A DNA stretch of 64,000 nt from Actinomycetes bacterium (GTDB taxonomy: Bacteria > Actinomycetota > Actinomycetes > Mycobacteriales > Mycobacteriaceae): the NCBI GenBank assembly GCA_023432405.1, contig JAEYUQ010000021.1, positions 25,922 through 89,921 on the forward strand, given 5' to 3'. The position numbers and the translations under genes were made by a program. Below, one piece after another: positions 17,008-26,141 of this stretch (positions within the stretch are counted from its first letter, which is position 1; every line of letters begins with the position of its first letter). The notes under the pieces were generated by a model. It was not told the origin of the DNA and did no database searches. It saw nothing but the letters and a program-made list of their open reading frames with translations.

Positions 17008-17235
17008 GTGGATATCAAAATTGGGTTCATTGATTCTCCTCGGGAGCTCACTGTTTCCGTTGATCAAGACCACGACGCTGCTGTAGAGCTAGTCACCTCA
17101 GCTCTTGAGAATCCAGATGGGATTTTCACTCTGACAGATACCAAAGGCGCTAAGGTTTTGGTGCGCAATTCACAGATTGCTTATGTCCAGATTGGTCGCC
17201 CGTCACCCCAGGCAGTAGGTTTTGCTGGGGTGTAG
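17008..17235 (+). CDS. DUF3107 protein (Rv3208A/TB9.4-like)
   Basis: 75 residues from the GTG at 17008, preceded by GGAAGGGAAG. The longer open frame upstream would overlap the helicase start and lacks family similarity. The protein begins VDIKIGFIDSPRELTVSV and has NSQIAYVQIG near the end, the DUF3107 signature. This is a small cytosolic family conserved in actinobacteria with no known function. It sits directly before the DUF3152 gene. Confidence 0.85.
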   Translation: MDIKIGFIDSPRELTVSVDQDHDAAVELVTSALENPDGIFTLTDTKGAKVLVRNSQIAYVQIGRPSPQAVGFAGV

Positions 17236-17328
17236 TTCGCGGAGCGTTTATTTCCCAGAGTCACCATCTGCCTGGGCGACGCCCCTCCGGGTATCTGTTC
17301 CACGTCGAGCTGAGAAGAAGAACCACCT

Positions 17329-18201
17329 ATGGCTTCACAGGATCCTTTTCTAGTCCGTTTTGCCCGAGAATACGGGTGGCGCGCCTATGCCATTCCTGTA
17401 CTTATCGTCATCACTGTGCTGGTGTTATGGGATGTGGTGGCGCAGCCTACTTCCGAGGACGCTGCTGTAGCTGAACAACCCGAGGCAACCGTTGCTCCTG
17501 TGGACGCGGGGGAAGGCCCAGATCCTGCGCAGTCAGAGGTTTTCCTTAAGGACATCACTCAGCTTCCTCCTGGGGGGCCGTTTACCCAGACTGGTAACAA
17601 AACGTATAGGGAGGTTGGTCTTCCAGGCCTGGATGTGGGTGAGGGAAGAGAGAAGACTATCCGGTTCAGTGTGGAAGTTGAAGATGGTGTCGATACCAGT
17701 TCTATGGGTGGGGATGATGCGCTTTCTCAGATGATTGATGCAACTTTGGCTGACCCTAAAGGCTGGACGGCGGATTCCCGCTTCCGGTTTATTCATGTGC
17801 GTTCTTCAGAGAATCCTGATTACCGTTTTCAGCTCACCTCTTTGGACACCACTCACGAACTGTGCGGCAATGACCTGCGGCTAGAGACTAGTTGCTTTAC
17901 TTCGGCGGGGGATCGCATTGTCATCAATCATGCTCGGTGGATTCGCGGGGCGGTGCCTTTCGAAGGGGATGTGGGCTCATACCGCCAATATCTCATCAAC
18001 CATGAGTTTGGTCACGGTCTAGGTTATGCGCGCCATGAGCCTTGTTCCAGGGAAGGTGCTTTGGCGCCGATAATGATGCAGCAGACTCTGTCCCTGAATA
18101 ATTCTCAGTTATATGAGTTGGATAAAAATGAGGTTTATCCAGATAACAATCTCACGTGTACTGCTAATTCCTGGCCCTATCCCAGTGGGCAGAAGTCTTA
18201 A
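17329..18201 (+). CDS. DUF3152 membrane-anchored putative metalloprotease
   Basis: 290 residues. An N-terminal membrane helix (YAIPVLIVITVLVLWDVVA, about 18-37) is followed by an Ala/Glu-rich linker and a DUF3152 domain (about 110-285). It carries a complete extended zinc motif HEFGHGLGYARHE (H-E-x2-H-x2-G-x4-H), typical of metzincin-like proteases. Cysteines around CGNDLRLETSC suggest a disulfide. It is predicted to face the outside of the membrane. It corresponds to Rv3207c; the substrate is unknown. Confidence 0.85.
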   Translation: MASQDPFLVRFAREYGWRAYAIPVLIVITVLVLWDVVAQPTSEDAAVAEQPEATVAPVDAGEGPDPAQSEVFLKDITQLPPGGPFTQTGNKTYREVGLPGLDVGEGREKTIRFSVEVEDGVDTSSMGGDDALSQMIDATLADPKGWTADSRFRFIHVRSSENPDYRFQLTSLDTTHELCGNDLRLETSCFTSAGDRIVINHARWIRGAVPFEGDVGSYRQYLINHEFGHGLGYARHEPCSREGALAPIMMQQTLSLNNSQLYELDKNEVYPDNNLTCTANSWPYPSGQKS

Positions 18202-18204
18202 TTC

Positions 18205-19221
18205 ATGAGCCAGGTGCCTGCTCTTCCAGACTTGGTGCGTCGTGCCTTTAGTCTTCCTGCCGAAACTCCAGTACGCCTTGGGCGCGCCTGGAATAACGGT
18301 TGGAAGATTGGCTCCTATGTTCTTACCTCGGTGGAGGATCCTCAGTATTCCGCTCGAATCGCTTCTGTTCGAGCCTGCCTCCAGGTTCCTGGCGTGCAGA
18401 TTGCGCACCCCATCCGCGCAAGTGACGGCCGCTATGTTTTTTCTGGTTGGCAGGCTACCCACTACCTTCCCGGAAGTTTGACTCGCCGTGCAGATGAGCA
18501 TGTGGCCGTGGCTTTACGCCTGGAGAAAGCGTTACGAGAGATACCTGTCTCCAGAGTGTTTCAACCTGGCTTGAAGAAGAAATCTGGGTTGAGAAAAGAG
18601 TTCCAGCTTTCTCAAAGTGGGATTGCCTCGCCTTTTTCTGCTTCCGAAGCTTCGGCCTCTCGGGGTGACAATCTCTGGGATCTTTTCTCCTGTGCAGATA
18701 CTTTGGCGTGGTCAGATACTTTCTCAGAATGTAGTAATAAGTTCCTTGACGACGCCCCTTCCCCGGAGGATGGTCCTGACAAGAAACTCTTATCAGGAGA
18801 AGTCGCTCTACATACCGTTGTGGGCACCGTTGATGATGAGGCTGTGGCTGAACCGTCCTATGAGCTTGCCCAAGAGTTGATTGCTGCAGCTCGCCGGACT
18901 CGTTGTGATCTAGGTGATAACCATCTGTGCCACGGAGATGTGGTCAGTAGTCTTATTAGCGAAGGCACTCATCAACCTACGCTGACCGACTTCTTTCCGC
19001 TGTTGCGTCCGGCAGGGTATTCCGCTGCGCTGGCCATTGTGGACAATCTCATTGCTGAAAACGCTGGTCTGGGGTTGCTCCACCGTTACCGGCATATTCC
19101 GAATATTGAGCTTTTGTGTTTGCGCGCTGGAGCGTATCGCCTTCTTGTTCATGCTGGGCTACTGCGAAGGGGGTTGGCACAAAATTCGAATATAGTTTCG
19201 AATGTGCAGAAACTGCTCTAA
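18205..19221 (+). CDS. TIGR02569-family protein (Rv3205c-like, kinase-like fold)
   Basis: 338 residues, 3 nt after the DUF3152 gene. The N-terminal VRLGRAWNNGWKIGSYVL and the LCHGDVVSSLI motif with a later TDFFP resemble the catalytic loop and metal loop of aminoglycoside-phosphotransferase-like kinases, though both are degenerate. A serine-rich stretch of about 60 residues (about 125-200) interrupts the domain and looks like a lineage-specific insertion. The function is unknown. The end overlaps the longest possible frame of adnA, but not the adnA start preferred here. Confidence 0.75.
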   Translation: MSQVPALPDLVRRAFSLPAETPVRLGRAWNNGWKIGSYVLTSVEDPQYSARIASVRACLQVPGVQIAHPIRASDGRYVFSGWQATHYLPGSLTRRADEHVAVALRLEKALREIPVSRVFQPGLKKKSGLRKEFQLSQSGIASPFSASEASASRGDNLWDLFSCADTLAWSDTFSECSNKFLDDAPSPEDGPDKKLLSGEVALHTVVGTVDDEAVAEPSYELAQELIAAARRTRCDLGDNHLCHGDVVSSLISEGTHQPTLTDFFPLLRPAGYSAALAIVDNLIAENAGLGLLHRYRHIPNIELLCLRAGAYRLLVHAGLLRRGLAQNSNIVSNVQKLL

Positions 19222-19243
19222 CCTTCGCTCTATTCTTAGAGAC

Positions 19244-22200
19244 ATGAATTTACAGCACAACTCCTCTGGCCTAGGCGCTTTTGATACGCAAGATCCTTCT
19301 CAAGGAAAGCCTCATATTCGTTTCGCAAAAGAAGAATTGTCGGTTGCCCCACGTCAGTGGGGTGAGGATGCTCAAGCTCTTATTGCAGGGTCAGGTAGCT
19401 GGAGGCTTCTTGGCTCAGCAGGTTCCGGGGTTTCTAGTCTTCTTGTTGATGCCGCTGTGGCGAGGGTTGATAGTGGGGTGCCTATCGACAAAATCTTGCT
19501 TGTTACTTCGTCGAAGAAGGCAGCATTTCGCCTGAGGCGGGACTTTTCTCGGAGGCTAAAGGGCAGTACCACCATGACTACCCCTGTTGTGCGATCTGTG
19601 ACTTCGCTTGCATTTTGGTTGCTTCAGAAACTTGCACAGGAAAAATTTGGATTACTTCCTGGGGCGCAATTTGATGCGATTATTCAGGATTTGTTGCGAG
19701 GTGATCTTCGAGATCACCCCGATAATTGGCCGGAGGATTTACGATTAGCTCTCCCCACTGTGAGTTTTGCGCGTGAGCTTAAAGACTTCCTCCTCCAGGT
19801 CATTCAGCGGGATGTGTCAGCCTCGCAACTGCAGGAGTTAGGTCAGCGTTACAACGAGCCACGGTGGACCTCTGCTGGGGTGTTTTTGAACCAACTGCAG
19901 GAGGTGATGAGCCTTCAGGATAGCGAGTCTGGCACCGTTCATCAATACTTAGAAGCGGAACTGAGCGGTGCGGCTGTTCGTGCCTGGAACAAGGCTCTCG
20001 AGACTGGTGGGTTCTCCCCTGAGGATCAAGAGCTTCCCTTTGACACCATTCTTATTGACGATGCTCAGCATCTCAATCCCCGAGGTGCTGAACTTCTGAG
20101 TTATCTCATTGCTGAAGCCAACAAAGTTGTTATTGCTGGAGATCCAGATCAATCTGTGTTCAAATTCCGCGGTGCGAACAATGATTTCTTGCTCAAGACA
20201 CCAGTTGAGCATGAAGTGATGCTGACTGACAGTTTCCGAAACCCAGACACTCAGTTAGTGAAGGTGCTCAGTGGTAGCGCGCAGCGCAACCTCACAGTGG
20301 ACTTTATTCGTAGGTCTCATCTGCTTGAGGGAGTGGCGTGGAACGACATGGCGGTTATTGTGCGTTCTGCCCAGGACATTCCGGGCATTCAGCGTGCTTT
20401 GAATACCTCTGGTGTTCCGGTTCACGTGGAATCTGCCAATCTTCTTCTCACTGAACAGCCTTTGGTAGCTCATCTGCTGTTGGCTTTGGAATCTGTGGCG
20501 TCTCCGCTGAGTCCATCGAAATTGAAAAAAATGGCATCCGGCCTGGTTCCAGATCTTGATCAAGCGGCATTTCGGCGGATATATCGGGTGCTGGATCACC
20601 ATCTGGATACGAAGAGTGAGATTGACCTTCATGCCGGCGCTGATAGCGATGATGACAACCTGGGAGTTCAGGCGGGAACGACTAATACAACAGCAGTAGA
20701 CTTCCAGGAGTCGATTCGCTCGCAGTCAGATCGGAGTACGCAACGTGGTGCTTTGCTCAGTGAGTTACTGCAATCCCATACACCTATTTCTGAAGAGGTA
20801 AAGACTAGTTTCGAAACCGCGAATTGCCAGAAGGATCTCAAGGCCCTGGAAACCCTTAAAGAGATCCTTGATGCTGGAAACTCTGCTTATGTGCTCAACA
20901 AGCCACTAGATCTTGTTGTCTGGGACATCTGGAGCAAACTCGGATTGGCAGCAGCACTACAAGATACTGCCCTGAGAGGTGGAGTTCGAGGGGCACAGGC
21001 ACAACAAGATCTAGACGCTGTCATTGACCTCTTCGATGCCTTGGCGGATTTCCTGAAGTTAAAGCCCGCCGCACGAGTCAGTGACTTCATTAATCACATC
21101 ACACGTCAAGATCTGCCAACGGGAGTGCGAGATCGCCGCCAAGGAGATCCCGATGCCGTTACTGTTATCACAGCTCATGGTGCTGTTGATGGGGAATGGA
21201 AGAATGTGGTTATCGCAGGCGTCCAGAACAATCAATGGCCCAAGCCTTACCGTGGAGACACAGTGTTCAAGGAAAACAAGTTCCTGGATCTGATCGACGA
21301 AGGCATCGACACCACTATCTACATTGATCGAGCCGTAGAAAGCATTGCGGATGAACGTCGCCTTCTTCATGTTGCTACAACAAGGGCCACAGACAAGCTC
21401 CTCATCGTAGCGGTGGACTCTGAACTTGAAGAAACCATGCCCTCGCGTTTGTTCTATGAGTTGGAACATAGCTTGAATACCTCGATTGAAGAGAATGCAC
21501 CGTTGGAAGATGCGTATATAGGTGTGCTTGATTCCACATCGCTCATCGCGAAACTACGACGGGTAGTGACCACTGAGAACACGCCGGAATGTGAAAAACA
21601 GCAGGCGGCGTTGGAGCTTGCGCGCCTAGCTACAGCAGGATTCCAAGCGGCCGATCCAGAGGAGTGGTGGAGCACGAGGGAGCCTTCCACTAATACTCCG
21701 TTAGAGGTCAAGAGCCTGTCACCATCAAAGATTAAGGATATTTTTGAGTGTCCGCTGGGGGCAGTAGCCGAGAGGCTTTTGCCAACTGAATCAAATATTA
21801 ATTTGCAGTTGGGAACTCTCATTCATATCTATGCTGAAGCGCTCGAATCAAACTGTGATGAGCAAGAAATTAAGCAACAGATTTTAAAAGTGTACCGTTC
21901 GATATCTCATGCTCCAATGTGGAGAAATGAAATTGAGTACAAAGAATTTGAAGCGGCTCTTGATCATACCCAAGAATGGATAGAGGCAAGCCGTAAGGAC
22001 AACTATGAAAAAATTGCTGTTGAGGCAAATGTCAATGCAATTCTGGCGAATGGCGTTAAGCTTCATGGAAAGATTGATCTTCTGGAAAAAAAGAGTAGTT
22101 CTAATCTCGATGGAGGAAAAGAACAGTATCGAATTGTCGACTATAAGAGCGGCGATAAGAAATATGCTAAAAGCTATATACTTCAGTTAGCGGCATATGA

Positions 22201-22519
22201 TTCAGCGATAAGGAATGGGCAAATATCGGTAGATGGAGATATTGTCTCCATTAAGCCTGCATCAGGCAAAGTAGAGAATCCAGTTTTAGTGTTCCCGAAG
22301 AATTGCGTTCCGGGGCATGTGTATGGCAACACTAAATTTGAGTATAGAGCTGATGTGACTAATGACGAGCAAAGGGATAACTTTGAGAAGCTTATCGGCA
22401 TGATATGGGAGGATGCGCAGGGGGCACAAATGGTAGCTCGGAATTACGACGCATTTAGCCCTCGGTGTCAAAAATGTCCTTTGCGTAGCTCATGTCCGCT
22501 GAGGAAAGAAAATAAGTGA
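19244..22519 (+). CDS. adnA: AdnA subunit of the AdnAB helicase-nuclease, degenerate motor
   Basis: 1091 residues from the ATG at 19244 (MNLQHNSSG); an in-frame ATG 42 nt upstream would overlap the previous gene. AdnAB resects double-strand DNA ends; each subunit joins a UvrD-like motor to a RecB-like nuclease. The motor motifs here are eroded: the P-loop reads GSAGSGVSSLL with Val for the catalytic Lys, motif II is DDAQ, and the usual AHxxKGxEW is AHGAVDGEW. The nuclease looks intact: GKIDLLE, VDYKSGD, QLAAY, and Fe-S cysteines (FECPL and C-x2-C-x5-C at the very end). From about 21780 the gene becomes AT-rich. It corresponds to Rv3202c and lies 21 nt from adnB. Confidence 0.9.
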   Translation: MNLQHNSSGLGAFDTQDPSQGKPHIRFAKEELSVAPRQWGEDAQALIAGSGSWRLLGSAGSGVSSLLVDAAVARVDSGVPIDKILLVTSSKKAAFRLRRDFSRRLKGSTTMTTPVVRSVTSLAFWLLQKLAQEKFGLLPGAQFDAIIQDLLRGDLRDHPDNWPEDLRLALPTVSFARELKDFLLQVIQRDVSASQLQELGQRYNEPRWTSAGVFLNQLQEVMSLQDSESGTVHQYLEAELSGAAVRAWNKALETGGFSPEDQELPFDTILIDDAQHLNPRGAELLSYLIAEANKVVIAGDPDQSVFKFRGANNDFLLKTPVEHEVMLTDSFRNPDTQLVKVLSGSAQRNLTVDFIRRSHLLEGVAWNDMAVIVRSAQDIPGIQRALNTSGVPVHVESANLLLTEQPLVAHLLLALESVASPLSPSKLKKMASGLVPDLDQAAFRRIYRVLDHHLDTKSEIDLHAGADSDDDNLGVQAGTTNTTAVDFQESIRSQSDRSTQRGALLSELLQSHTPISEEVKTSFETANCQKDLKALETLKEILDAGNSAYVLNKPLDLVVWDIWSKLGLAAALQDTALRGGVRGAQAQQDLDAVIDLFDALADFLKLKPAARVSDFINHITRQDLPTGVRDRRQGDPDAVTVITAHGAVDGEWKNVVIAGVQNNQWPKPYRGDTVFKENKFLDLIDEGIDTTIYIDRAVESIADERRLLHVATTRATDKLLIVAVDSELEETMPSRLFYELEHSLNTSIEENAPLEDAYIGVLDSTSLIAKLRRVVTTENTPECEKQQAALELARLATAGFQAADPEEWWSTREPSTNTPLEVKSLSPSKIKDIFECPLGAVAERLLPTESNINLQLGTLIHIYAEALESNCDEQEIKQQILKVYRSISHAPMWRNEIEYKEFEAALDHTQEWIEASRKDNYEKIAVEANVNAILANGVKLHGKIDLLEKKSSSNLDGGKEQYRIVDYKSGDKKYAKSYILQLAAYDSAIRNGQISVDGDIVSIKPASGKVENPVLVFPKNCVPGHVYGNTKFEYRADVTNDEQRDNFEKLIGMIWEDAQGAQMVARNYDAFSPRCQKCPLRSSCPLRKENK

Positions 22520-22540
22520 TTCTCAACCTAAGGAGATAGA

Positions 22541-25500
22541 ATGATGAAACATATTTCGCCGGAACAGCTTGCCGCCCTCTTGGGAGAAAAATTTATTCCC
22601 ACTGAACAGCAGTCTAAGGTCATTTGTTATAACTCGGGTTCCCTTCTGGTGGTGGCCGGAGCAGGAGCTGGGAAAACTGCAACGATGTCATCCCGCGTTG
22701 CATGGCTCGTTGCAAACGGAATAGCAAAGCCAAATGAAATTTTGGGTTTGACTTTCACGCGAAAAGCCACACGACAGTTGCAAAATAAAATTAACGAATC
22801 TTTAACTAAGCTAGGTGCTCATTTTAGTGAACTTCCGATAGTGAACTCCGAGACATCTTTTCATCAGTCGTATGTGACAGACTTGTCTCCTACGATATCT
22901 ACGTATGATTCCTATGCGGAAAGACTGGTGCGAGATTACGGAATGTTGCTCTCCTTTGATCCGGCTTCGAGGGTTATTAATGACCTTGAGTTATATCAAT
23001 GGCTCAGGGAGTTTATCCATGACCAAGAACTATCTGATTACTTTACTGACGAAAAAGAGGTTACTGCGCTTAGCTCTTTTTGGAACCTTAAAAATAATCT
23101 AGAGAAGTTTTTGCTCACCGCGGAAGAGGTGAGTGACGAATCCCTAAAGTTGGTTAGAGATATAAAAAGTGTGTCTCTAGCGAATCCCAAAAATACTACT
23201 TCTAAAACTCTAGACAATATTGAAAAAGCTCAGCGCAAAAGGGCAGAGCTTGTAGGTCTCATTGATAGTTTCAATAGAGAATTGTCCGAGGATTCAGCGA
23301 CAACGTTTTCCATACAGACTAGTCTTGCTGCTCGTCTTGCTACTGAGGTTGCCTCTGTTGGTGAAACCGAACGCACTAAGTATAAAGTTGTCATGCTGGA
23401 TGAGTATCAGGATACAAGTTATGCTCATCGCGTTCTGTTGAGTCATCTGTTTGGGAGAGGTTCTGGTACTGCAGTCACCGCCGTAGGAGATCCTATGCAG
23501 TCTATTTACGGCTGGAATGGTGCAGCATCTGATAATCTCGTCCAATTCCTTAGTGATTTCCCTAATCGATCTCAGGACGATCCTGAATCGCTGGAACCAG
23601 CCCAGAAACTGGAACTGACAACTAGTTGGCGCAACCCCCCAGAAATTTTAACGCTTGCAAACCTGGTCTCCGACGAGATTCTTGGGCAGACACGGGAGAG
23701 GTTTGTCTCCGAGCTGACTTCTCGTGAGCGCTCGGATTCTGGTCAGGTATCTTTACGTTACTTTGCCCACAACCAGGAAGAAGTTGATTGGGTTGCTGAC
23801 AAATTGCAGTCACAGTATCTGAGTAGCCTTTCCCAGGGGTCGTCTGATTTTAGTGCGGCTATTCTTGTCCGAAAGAATAGGCAGGCGTATCCCTACGCCG
23901 AAGCGCTAAGAGATCGGGGAGTTCCCTGCGAAGTAGTCGGTCTGAAGAACCTTTTGGATTACCCTGCGGTAGCCGATATCGTCAACATCGCCAGAATCGT
24001 GGTGTCTGATCAGAGTGACGCTGCTTTGCTTCGTATTCTTACTCGGCCCGTTGTAGGCCTTGGGTTCGCTGATATTGAGAAGTTAAGCAGGTTAGCTTCT
24101 ACCAGGGGTGTAGCTGGAAAAAGTAGGAGTGATCAACAGTCAGATCCTAGTATAGATATTGCAAAGAAAGTTGAAAAAGTATATAAGGAGGCGCATTCTG
24201 TTCCCATTAGTCTTTCAGAAACATTAAGCATTGTTTCAGGCGATACTGGTTTATCTCCTGAGGGCATAAAACGAGTTCGTAATCTCGCTCAAAGACTTTC
24301 GTTGTTGAGAAAGTTGAGTTCACAACAGTCGCCGTGGCAGTTTTTTATGAGTATCATCTCTCTCTTTGGAATCCGAGAGGAAATTCTTTCTCAAGAGAAT
24401 TCTGAAAAAGCAAGGTTTGGTATAGCTCAATTAGACCAACTCTTGCTTGAGGTTGAAGGTTACTCGCAGGTTTCCGGCGCTAGCTTGAGGGATGTTGTTG
24501 ACTACCTATGTGTTCCTGAAGAAATCCGCCAAGATGGTGCTCATTTTTCTGGAGATCTAGATTCTGGTGAGGTTGAAACGGCATCCGGAAGAGTACAAAT
24601 TCTCACTGTCCATAAAGCTAAAGGCCTAGAATGGGACACCGTCGCTGTTGTTGAGGCTAGTACTAAAACTTATGGTTGTTCAAGCGAGAATATAACCAAA
24701 GGGTTTACGAGACCTAGCACCTGGTTGACCGCTGTTGACTTGATTCCCACTCAGCTTATGGATAAACCATTGCCTCCTGTTGCTGGGTTAAAGTTCACTG
24801 ACATTGATTCTCCAATGCAAAAACGTCCTATTTTTGTTCCGGGTAATATTGGTAAATATGCTAAAAAGCCTGGTCTCAGCGATACAAACCTCAAAAATGC
24901 GGATAGAGAATACAGAGAAGAGATTTTAGACTTTGATTACCAAGAGAAAATTCGTCTTTTCTATGTGGCTATCACCCGCGCTCGAAAGTGCTTGTTAGTG
25001 TCCGGTAGTGCGGAAGAATCTCCTAATCCGTTTTTTCCCTTCCAGAAGCTTCACGATCAGTTCCCCGAGTTCGTAGAGCGTTGGGATCTAGACAGTTCTG
25101 ACCCCGTTGAGACCACGTCGACATCATCTTCGGAGACCTTTGATGCCAATGAATATGCTCAGTGGCAGGAAGAGGAACGTCAGCCCGAGGCTGCGGATAG
25201 GTGGTATCCACGTTTCGTGGTTGAGGATTCTCACAGGTCCGGTGCTCAGATGGTTAAGAATGCTATTGATTCGCTGGGGGTTTCTGGTGTGAGCGCCGAT
25301 ACCTCTCTTGGTTTCGTGGCGGAATCTCAATCATCTGATAGTTCTGAGTTTTCTGATGGGGTGTCTTCACACAATCTGTGGGAGCAGGAAGTTAATGCGC
25401 TTATTGAGGAGCGAAAGAGAAATACGGGCTCAGAGATTGAGGTGTCTCTTCCTGAAGTTGTAACTACCTCTGACATGGTCAGAGTGAAACGAGACCCTCA

Positions 25501-26056
25501 GCGTTTTGTTCGTAACTTGGTGCGTCCCATTCCTTTCGAACCTTCCGATAATGCTCGTATTCGGGGTACTGACTTTCATACATGGGTGGAAGAACACTAC
25601 GGTGTTAGCCCCACCTTGGATATTGACGATCCAGATGTCGAGCTTGACAACGAGGCTATGCATTCAGATCTGGAACGGCTCAAGGAGAATTTTCTAAAGA
25701 GTCCCTGGGCAGATCGCAAGCCTGTTGCTGTGGAACAACCTTTTAACCTTCGTCTAGGGAAACGGCTGATTAAAGGCAAAATAGACGCTGTGTTTCAAGA
25801 GCCAGACGGTTCGTGGAGCATTCTTGACTGGAAAACTGGGGAGGAGCTAACGCCTGGTTCAGAAAAGATGAAGGCGGCTCAGATTCAGCTGGCTGTTTAC
25901 AAGCTGGCTTGGGAGCACCTACGCGAGCAATCGGGAGAGACCTCCCCCCGCGTTCACGCCCAGTTCTTCTATGTTGCTACGGGTAACACAGTTGCTCCTC
26001 ATCTTCCTTCGCAGGACGAATTGGAAGATCTCCTCGGTGGCAATCCCAATCGCTAA
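22541..26056 (+). CDS. adnB: AdnB subunit of the AdnAB helicase-nuclease
   Basis: 1171 residues, a little longer than mycobacterial AdnB, with an AAGGAG site just before the start. The motor is intact: Walker A AGAGAGKT, motif II LDEYQD, motif III GDPMQSIYGWNG, HKAKGLEW, and VAITRAR. The C-terminal nuclease shows KGKIDAVF, LDWKTGE, and QLAVYKLAW. In M. smegmatis the AdnB motor drives translocation while the AdnA motor is subordinate, which fits the broken AdnA P-loop here. An acidic, Ser-rich stretch (about residues 845-960) separates motor and nuclease. The first roughly 1 kb and parts near 24100-24950 are markedly AT-rich compared with neighbours. Confidence 0.93.
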   Translation: MMKHISPEQLAALLGEKFIPTEQQSKVICYNSGSLLVVAGAGAGKTATMSSRVAWLVANGIAKPNEILGLTFTRKATRQLQNKINESLTKLGAHFSELPIVNSETSFHQSYVTDLSPTISTYDSYAERLVRDYGMLLSFDPASRVINDLELYQWLREFIHDQELSDYFTDEKEVTALSSFWNLKNNLEKFLLTAEEVSDESLKLVRDIKSVSLANPKNTTSKTLDNIEKAQRKRAELVGLIDSFNRELSEDSATTFSIQTSLAARLATEVASVGETERTKYKVVMLDEYQDTSYAHRVLLSHLFGRGSGTAVTAVGDPMQSIYGWNGAASDNLVQFLSDFPNRSQDDPESLEPAQKLELTTSWRNPPEILTLANLVSDEILGQTRERFVSELTSRERSDSGQVSLRYFAHNQEEVDWVADKLQSQYLSSLSQGSSDFSAAILVRKNRQAYPYAEALRDRGVPCEVVGLKNLLDYPAVADIVNIARIVVSDQSDAALLRILTRPVVGLGFADIEKLSRLASTRGVAGKSRSDQQSDPSIDIAKKVEKVYKEAHSVPISLSETLSIVSGDTGLSPEGIKRVRNLAQRLSLLRKLSSQQSPWQFFMSIISLFGIREEILSQENSEKARFGIAQLDQLLLEVEGYSQVSGASLRDVVDYLCVPEEIRQDGAHFSGDLDSGEVETASGRVQILTVHKAKGLEWDTVAVVEASTKTYGCSSENITKGFTRPSTWLTAVDLIPTQLMDKPLPPVAGLKFTDIDSPMQKRPIFVPGNIGKYAKKPGLSDTNLKNADREYREEILDFDYQEKIRLFYVAITRARKCLLVSGSAEESPNPFFPFQKLHDQFPEFVERWDLDSSDPVETTSTSSSETFDANEYAQWQEEERQPEAADRWYPRFVVEDSHRSGAQMVKNAIDSLGVSGVSADTSLGFVAESQSSDSSEFSDGVSSHNLWEQEVNALIEERKRNTGSEIEVSLPEVVTTSDMVRVKRDPQRFVRNLVRPIPFEPSDNARIRGTDFHTWVEEHYGVSPTLDIDDPDVELDNEAMHSDLERLKENFLKSPWADRKPVAVEQPFNLRLGKRLIKGKIDAVFQEPDGSWSILDWKTGEELTPGSEKMKAAQIQLAVYKLAWEHLREQSGETSPRVHAQFFYVATGNTVAPHLPSQDELEDLLGGNPNR

Positions 26057-26141
26057 GATGTCCTGTAGCTCGGCTTCATAGCCGGCGAAGTCCTGACGAA
26101 CCACCCCAGGGGCGTCGGAGTGGAGAGGAGAGTACGGTCCT

